A stretch of 64,000 bases of DNA from Lachnospiraceae bacterium (GTDB lineage: Bacteria > Bacillota > Clostridia > Lachnospirales > Lachnospiraceae): NCBI GenBank assembly GCA_902363135.1, contig CABIZF010000005.1:163762-227761 (forward strand), in the 5' to 3' direction. The translations under genes and the position numbers were made by a program. The number at the start of each line of letters is the position of its first letter. Positions within the stretch are counted from its first letter, which is position 1. Below, in pieces: positions 59,691 to 64,000 of the stretch. The notes under the pieces were generated by a model. It was given only the letters and a program-made list of their open reading frames with translations. It was not told the origin of the DNA and made no database searches.

Positions 59691-61163
59691 TCACCTCTCC
59701 TTTCCATCTGAAACAGAGAACAGCTCTCTCAATTTCGGGAGGGCATCCATTGTAACTGGTACATCATCGGGCATTTCGCCCTCGTCAAAATGCAGGACAC
59801 GGGAGCAGGTACGGCAGACAAATTCAAAATCGTGGGTGACAATGAAAATAACCTTTCCCATATTGGACAACCGGCGGATCAGTCCCGCCACCTGCGTCAT
59901 ACTGTCAAAATCAAGGCCGCTGGTCGGTTCATCGAATACCAGCAGATCTTTCCCACAAATCATGCTAACAGCTACAGCTACTCGTTGCTTTTGACCGCCA
60001 GAAAGCGTGTTTGGATGGCGCTCCCGATATTGGGTAAGGCCTAATTCCTCCAAAGTTGCATTTACCAGTGTTTGATCTGGATTGCGTATACCAAAGGAGC
60101 ACTCTGCCGCCACGCTGTCAGCGAAAAGTTCATAATTCACATCCTGCATAACCATGTAAGAGCGTTTCAGCCTTTCCTTACGCTCAATCGGCTCGCTTTC
60201 CCACAAAAATTGTCCATCGCAGTCTTTGTGAAGCCCACAGAGAGCGCGGGAAAATGTAGTCTTTCCAGCTCCGTTGTGGCCGACAACACCAATCACTTCG
60301 CCCTTTCCGGCGGATAGCTCAATGTCATGCAAAATTGTTTGCTTCTTGTAACGGAGCGTCACATTCCGCAGCTCCAATACAGGGGTAGGCGCAGGCAAGT
60401 GGGCTTTTTGCGGGAATACCGCCTGTAGATCAACAGCTCGCAGCCCCATGTGTTCACGATCAGATTCAGATAGCTGCCAAAATTCTTCCGGGGTGTATAT
60501 TCCTTTGATTTCTCCTTTTTCCAGATAAACAATTCGGTCAGCCAACTCCATCAGGTAGTACAGACGATGTTCCGCTATCAAAACTGTTTTGCCCTGTTTT
60601 TTTATCAGCCGCAAATGTTCCTTTAGTTCTTGGATCGAAGTCATATCCAGATTAGAGGATGGTTCATCCAATAGATAAATCTGTGGGTTCATGGCATAAA
60701 CAGAAGCAAAGGCGATTTTCTGCTTTTCTCCGCCGGACAACTCAAAAATATTTCTGTTTCGCAGCTTTTGAATATGCAAATCTTCAGTTGTCTGCTCTAC
60801 TCGCTCAGCCAATTTCTCAGGAGGGCGAGCTTCATTTTCAATTCCAAAGGCAATCTCACTGTCTGTATCAACATTAAAAAACTGCGTCCGTGGATTTTGG
60901 AAAACGGAGCCAACCTTAGCGGCAATCTGATACATGGGGATATTGCTGATTTCCTGACCATCTACCAGCACACGGCCATGAAGCTCCCCCTGATAAAACT
61001 GAGGGATCAGTCCATTCACCAGCCTTGTAATCGTTGTTTTTCCGCACCCGCTGCGGCCACAGAACAGGACGAATTCTCCGTCCGAAATTTTCAAATTGAT
61101 GTCGCGCAGCCCACCATGTTCCTGCCCCGTATAGGAAAACGATACATTTTCAAACTCAATCAA
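59691..61163 (-). CDS. ECF transporter double ATPase (EcfA1-EcfA2 fusion)
   Basis: A 490-residue protein with two ABC domains. First: VLFCGRSGCGKTTITRLVNG, LSGGEKQKIAFASVYAMNPQ, LDEPSSNLD. Second, from about 258: VIGVVGHNGAGKTTFSRALC, LSGGQKQRVAVAVSMICG, FDEPTSGLD. They power the T and S components. TTG at 61163 is chosen as the start: GAGGAGG lies 9 nt upstream and TTGA overlaps the stop of the T-component gene. A longer frame begins at 61187. Confidence 0.9.
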   Translation of the reverse strand: MIEFENVSFSYTGQEHGGLRDINLKISDGEFVLFCGRSGCGKTTITRLVNGLIPQFYQGELHGRVLVDGQEISNIPMYQIAAKVGSVFQNPRTQFFNVDTDSEIAFGIENEARPPEKLAERVEQTTEDLHIQKLRNRNIFELSGGEKQKIAFASVYAMNPQIYLLDEPSSNLDMTSIQELKEHLRLIKKQGKTVLIAEHRLYYLMELADRIVYLEKGEIKGIYTPEEFWQLSESDREHMGLRAVDLQAVFPQKAHLPAPTPVLELRNVTLRYKKQTILHDIELSAGKGEVIGVVGHNGAGKTTFSRALCGLHKDCDGQFLWESEPIERKERLKRSYMVMQDVNYELFADSVAAECSFGIRNPDQTLVNATLEELGLTQYRERHPNTLSGGQKQRVAVAVSMICGKDLLVFDEPTSGLDFDSMTQVAGLIRRLSNMGKVIFIVTHDFEFVCRTCSRVLHFDEGEMPDDVPVTMDALPKLRELFSVSDGKER

Positions 61164-61885
61164 CCGATCACACCTCCTCGCACACATAATTCAAAAATCA
61201 GATAAGCTACGGCAACGGCCATGACGCCCCAATCGGAAATTCCGCATTTTATCTGGACAAGACAGGTGCGTGGATTGGGATTTTCAATTCCACGAGTGAC
61301 AGAAGCAACAGAAAGATCATCCGCCGCTTTTGAAGCTGCCATCAATAAAGGCACATAAATACACTCAACCGTCATGCCCGGATGTGTTAAAAAGCCCGCC
61401 AGAGATGGTGAAACATCTCTCATTCGCATAGCGTCTGTGATATAGCGCCAGTCCTCTTGAATAGTTGGAATGTACCGCAGCATAACTGCCATAGGAATTA
61501 CTAACTTTTTGGGTGCGCGGACACGGTTCATAGCAGACAGGAACTCATTGACTTTTGTAGTAGTCAGAACAATCCCAGCCAAGGTTCCGCACGCATAGAC
61601 CTTATGAAACAAGCCTAAAAAGGCAATAAACATTGTCCGCAGCGTGCCTGTCATTTCTGCCATGATCCAAACTGTCAGGGCACAGATGACCGCATAAAAG
61701 CATACAGCCTTAATGACATATTTCCACTTTCCAAAGAAAGCCCCCAATATCGCAATCAGCATAACAAGGATAAATTGATATGCAAGTGAGGGCGCAAACA
61801 TGGACGATAAAACACACATAAGAATAAGAAAGAGCTTGGCCCGTGGGTCGAGCCAAAGCTCTTTCTTGTGGCGTTTACCGCTCAT
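61160..61885 (-). CDS. ECF transporter T component
   Basis: A 241-residue EcfT-type protein with about five membrane helices (FLILMCVLSSMFAPSLAYQF, FYAVICALTVWIMAEMTGTL). The C-terminal coupling helices carry the Ala-Arg-Gly-like motif (SVASVTRGIENPNPRT) that docks into the two ATPases. It overlaps the S-component gene by 4 bp and the ATPase gene by 4 bp, so all three are translationally coupled. Confidence 0.9.
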   Translation of the reverse strand: MSGKRHKKELWLDPRAKLFLILMCVLSSMFAPSLAYQFILVMLIAILGAFFGKWKYVIKAVCFYAVICALTVWIMAEMTGTLRTMFIAFLGLFHKVYACGTLAGIVLTTTKVNEFLSAMNRVRAPKKLVIPMAVMLRYIPTIQEDWRYITDAMRMRDVSPSLAGFLTHPGMTVECIYVPLLMAASKAADDLSVASVTRGIENPNPRTCLVQIKCGISDWGVMAVAVAYLIFELCVRGGVIG

Positions 61886-62493
61886 GCTGTAATACCTGCT
61901 TTTTCAAACTGCTTTTTCAGCATTTTGCAGCCTACAAAAGCGCTGATTGCAGATGTAATGATAACAGCAGCAAACATGGCAATCAGGATGCCGGTATTTG
62001 CAGTTGCCTGCATGGTGTCGATGTAACTCTGTTCAGTTCCGTTTCCCAGCATGGTCTGCGCCCAGCCGTTGGGGTCAACAAAGAACACGATATATGAACC
62101 AGTGCCACCGAGAGAGAACAGAATATAAGACAGGCTGTTGAGTTTTTTGCTTTTGTACTGCCCTGCACCAGCAACAAAGTCCGCGACAATCGCCATGATC
62201 ATGTAGCCCAATGCAAAAGCCCAGTGCATACCAGTCACGAACCAAATAATACCCATGATAACGCCCATTATAGAAAGGCTCCAACGCTTATGTACTTTTG
62301 CAATCAGCAAAAGATAAATGGGGCCAGCAAGCAGCCCACCTCCTGCTGGCATGAAAAAAGTAAGTACAGGATTCGTTGCAAAAAAGACGCCGCCCACCAA
62401 TACAAAAACAAATAACAGTGCGGTAAAAATACCTGTTGTTACAAGGTCTTTCACTGTCAGACCTTTGTTCATAGAATTTACTTGATTACTCAT
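61882..62493 (-). CDS. ECF transporter S component, Trep_Strep (MptS-like) family
   Basis: A 203-residue membrane protein with five or six helices. It starts KGLTVKDLVTTGIFTALLFV and contains NPVLTFFMPAGGGLLAGPIY, then MGIIWFVTGMHWAFALGYMI and GTGSYIVFFVDPNGWAQTML, which match the Trep_Strep family of ECF substrate-binding subunits. The ligand is unknown; in related loci it sits beside ABC half-transporters and an AraC regulator. It is the first gene of the operon. Confidence 0.88.
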   Translation of the reverse strand: MSNQVNSMNKGLTVKDLVTTGIFTALLFVFVLVGGVFFATNPVLTFFMPAGGGLLAGPIYLLLIAKVHKRWSLSIMGVIMGIIWFVTGMHWAFALGYMIMAIVADFVAGAGQYKSKKLNSLSYILFSLGGTGSYIVFFVDPNGWAQTMLGNGTEQSYIDTMQATANTGILIAMFAAVIITSAISAFVGCKMLKKQFEKAGITA

Positions 62494-62529
62494 TTTGACC
62501 TCCTACCTTTCATTGTCTTGACTCGACAA

Positions 62530-62680
62530 GTGGTTTGTGATATTCTTCGGTTAGATACCTCTAATCTTCGCCTAATACAATACGCATTTATCGAACAACA
62601 TTCAATAGGTTCCGGCAATGTTCGTCTGTTCCTTTCAAAAGTTCGTCTAATCGTTGCAAAAAGGAGGCGGTCTGTTTTCA
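62530..62680 (+). promoter_or_regulatory. Divergent control region with AraC-like direct repeats
   Basis: Between the ECF operon and the AraC gene, TTCGTCT occurs at 62621-62627 and 62642-62648, exactly 21 bp apart, with related CTTCGCCTAAT and CTTCGGTTAG further upstream and an inverted TCGAACAACA. Direct repeats two helical turns apart are the usual binding pattern of AraC proteins. Core promoters were not clear. Confidence 0.45.
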
Positions 62681-63648
62681 TGTCTGAAATTATTGACCAG
62701 TTTTATACACCGCTACTGATTGAACACGGTTTTATCCGTAACCCAGACAACCAGCAATATGGAGCATTAGGTGACTGCTGGAAACTTTCTCCCGAAGTTG
62801 GAGAAGGCACCTACTGGACTTATGGACAGAAAGACTTATATGATATTAAAATCCATAACTTTTCCTTCCACGAAGATTTCATGTTGGAATGCTCCATGCC
62901 GGAATGTCTGAGTATCACTCGGTATGACTCTATTTCCGGGGAGGAATTATCTCCATACCGTAGACTGTCTGCAGGTTGTATCAAAACATTTATTGGAGGC
63001 TACGCTCCATACAAGGCTTTGATACATAAAAATATTCCAATCCGTTCGGTTGGGATTGAGATTGCACCAGCATATTATGAGGACTACCTGAAAAAACTGT
63101 ACCCGGAGGCACAGATCAATCCTGTGGATGCATTTCGGAAGATCGACCAAACATCCGACTTTCCAGAAATGTCACGGTTACTCACAGAAATCAAAGACTA
63201 TCGCGGGGAAGGGATTGCAGCAAAACTTTTTTATGAGGGTAAAGTCGCAGAAGCTGTTTCAATGGTGGTGGAATATCAGAAGAAACATCCTGATAAACCA
63301 GCCCATAAGCTCTCTCAACAGGATATTGAAAATCTCCAAATAGTTGCCGCTTATCTTAGCGACCACTATGCTTTTGATATTCCCCTGGAGCGGCTAACAC
63401 AGATTGCCTGCATGGGAACGACAAAGCTCAAAAGCTGTTTTAAGAAATACTACGACTGCACCATCACGGAATATGTTCAACAGCGGCGCATGAGCCAAGC
63501 AGAATATCTGCTGGCATATACAGAGCTGACAGTCGGACAAGTTGCCCAAACAGTAGGCTATTCCACTTCAAGCCGATTTGCAGAATTATTCCGAAAAAGC
63601 ACGGGATTGTTGCCATTAGAGTACAGAAAAAACGCACAGCGAAAGTAA
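62680..63648 (+). CDS. AraC-family transcriptional activator of the ECF/ABC operon
   Basis: A 322-residue regulator. The N-terminal 210 residues form a ligand-binding region (GTYWTYGQKDLYDIKIHNFS, YRRLSAGCIKTFIGGYAPYK). The C-terminal double HTH starts near 225 (LERLTQIACMGTTKLKSCFK, LTVGQVAQTVGYSTSSRFAE, FRKSTGLLPLEYRK). AAGGAGG precedes ATG 62680. Divergent from the ECF/ABC operon; AraC proteins of this type usually activate the neighbouring transporter when its substrate is present, as YbtA and PchR do. Confidence 0.92.
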   Translation: MSEIIDQFYTPLLIEHGFIRNPDNQQYGALGDCWKLSPEVGEGTYWTYGQKDLYDIKIHNFSFHEDFMLECSMPECLSITRYDSISGEELSPYRRLSAGCIKTFIGGYAPYKALIHKNIPIRSVGIEIAPAYYEDYLKKLYPEAQINPVDAFRKIDQTSDFPEMSRLLTEIKDYRGEGIAAKLFYEGKVAEAVSMVVEYQKKHPDKPAHKLSQQDIENLQIVAAYLSDHYAFDIPLERLTQIACMGTTKLKSCFKKYYDCTITEYVQQRRMSQAEYLLAYTELTVGQVAQTVGYSTSSRFAELFRKSTGLLPLEYRKNAQRK

Positions 63649-63654
63649 AATGAG

Positions 63655-63690
63655 CGCCAGAGGGAACTCTGGCGCTTGTAAAATTTTTCA
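63655..63690 (+). terminator. Terminator after the AraC gene
   Basis: AGCGCCAGAG-GGAA-CTCTGGCGCT is a perfect 10-bp stem followed by TGTAAAATTTTT. Confidence 0.9.
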
Positions 63691-63889
63691 CCCACATTCT
63701 AGTCGGGCTTAGCCATGTGTGGAATATATACGGAATGCATCGTCAATATTTCACTGCAACTTGCGGTTGTTACCAAGATAGTGAGAGCTCATCTGAACAC
63801 AAAGTTTCCATTGCCCTTTTTCGTACCTAAACGAAGTAAGATTTCATGTGCATGCTCATCACTGAATTTTTAGAATAATCTGTCCTAGA

Positions 63890-64000
63890 GCGTGTTTGAA
63901 AATTAAAAATTGCACAAAACATATGTTTTTATGCCCTTTTTCATGATAAAATAAAGAAAAAGGGGTGTTTATTATGTTGCGGCGATATGAATTGACTGAT
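63890..64000 (+). mobile_element. Left end of an insertion sequence, probably IS5/IS427 group (runs off window)
   Basis: GAGCGTGTTTGAAAA at about 63891-63905 looks like a terminal inverted repeat. An AAGGGGTG site leads to ATG 63974, and the first codons read MLRRYELTD, the usual opening of IS5-class transposases (RYELTDEQW in the family). Only nine codons are visible, so the family is tentative. The 200 bp before it (63690-63890) show no gene. Confidence 0.55.

Overview
The window looks like a chromosome segment of a low-GC Gram-positive anaerobe of the class Clostridia, most likely Lachnospiraceae. The grounds are gene content and style: strong AAGGAGG-type ribosome sites, consensus SigA promoters, a FabK/ACP/FabH lipid cluster, KdpDE next to KtrAB, CoA-disulfide reductase, Trep_Strep-type ECF transporters, MobA/MobL mobilisable elements, and VirD4, Maff2 and TnpV debris. 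The taxon is inferred from family knowledge; no rRNA or tRNA gene was seen.

Layout. 0-1.7 kb: start of a fatty-acid synthesis cluster (fabK, acpP, fabH) on the minus strand behind a consensus promoter overlaid with FabT-like palindromes. 2-6.7 kb: a CYTH phosphohydrolase gene framed by an inverted pair of about 140-bp repeats, a small HTH regulator, an esterase with an operator-like promoter, and a large secreted protein with an Asp/Tyr repeat and an unusual C-terminal motif. 6.7-18.4 kb: signalling and potassium genes (hybrid kinase, KdpE/KdpD, KtrA/KtrB, a FUSC membrane protein, a kinase/regulator pair, a phospholipase-D-like protein). 18.8-22.7 kb: a redox/sulfur group (DUF134-NifX protein, Crp/Fnr regulator, CoA-disulfide reductase, rhodanese remnant, thioredoxin) with a palindromic Crp/Fnr-like site at about -41 of the thioredoxin operon. 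23-24.9 kb: mobile-element debris (VirD4 fragment, HxlR plus a dead cupin, truncated LysE, TnpV remnant). 25-34 kb: cytidine deaminase, uridine phosphorylase, MgtC, and a LacI-controlled ugp-like operon (binding protein, two permeases, ATPase, glycerophosphodiesterase, PHP phosphatase) with three matching operators. 34-39.3 kb: a chimeric ABC-exporter pseudogene, a ketopantoate-reductase/methyltransferase/transglutaminase operon, and a decayed AraC gene with two small membrane proteins.

39.3-50.1 kb is the most unusual part. A response regulator and the N-terminal half of its sensor kinase lie on the minus strand at 48.9-50.1 kb. The C-terminal half of the kinase and the ABC transporter that belongs with it lie on the plus strand at 39.3-43.0 kb. 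Both kinase halves break in the same 14-bp sequence, which now stands as an inverted pair at 39320-39333 and 48923-48936. Between these sites sits a mobilisable element with its own tyrosine integrase, excisionase, XRE regulator, oriT, MobA/MobL relaxase and two coiled-coil genes nested out of frame in the relaxase gene. The simplest reading is integrase-mediated recombination that split and inverted a sensor/ABC operon, possibly reversibly.

50.3-56 kb: further element ends carrying AAGGGAAA repeats, two DUF6061-like genes, the intact second copy of HxlR plus cupin, a YtrA-type GntR/ABC operon under its own operator, and a Maff2/VirD4 remnant. 56.2-63.7 kb: a five-gene operon (ECF substrate, T and double-ATPase components plus two ABC half-transporters) diverging from an AraC activator. 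The window ends in the first codons of a probable IS transposase.
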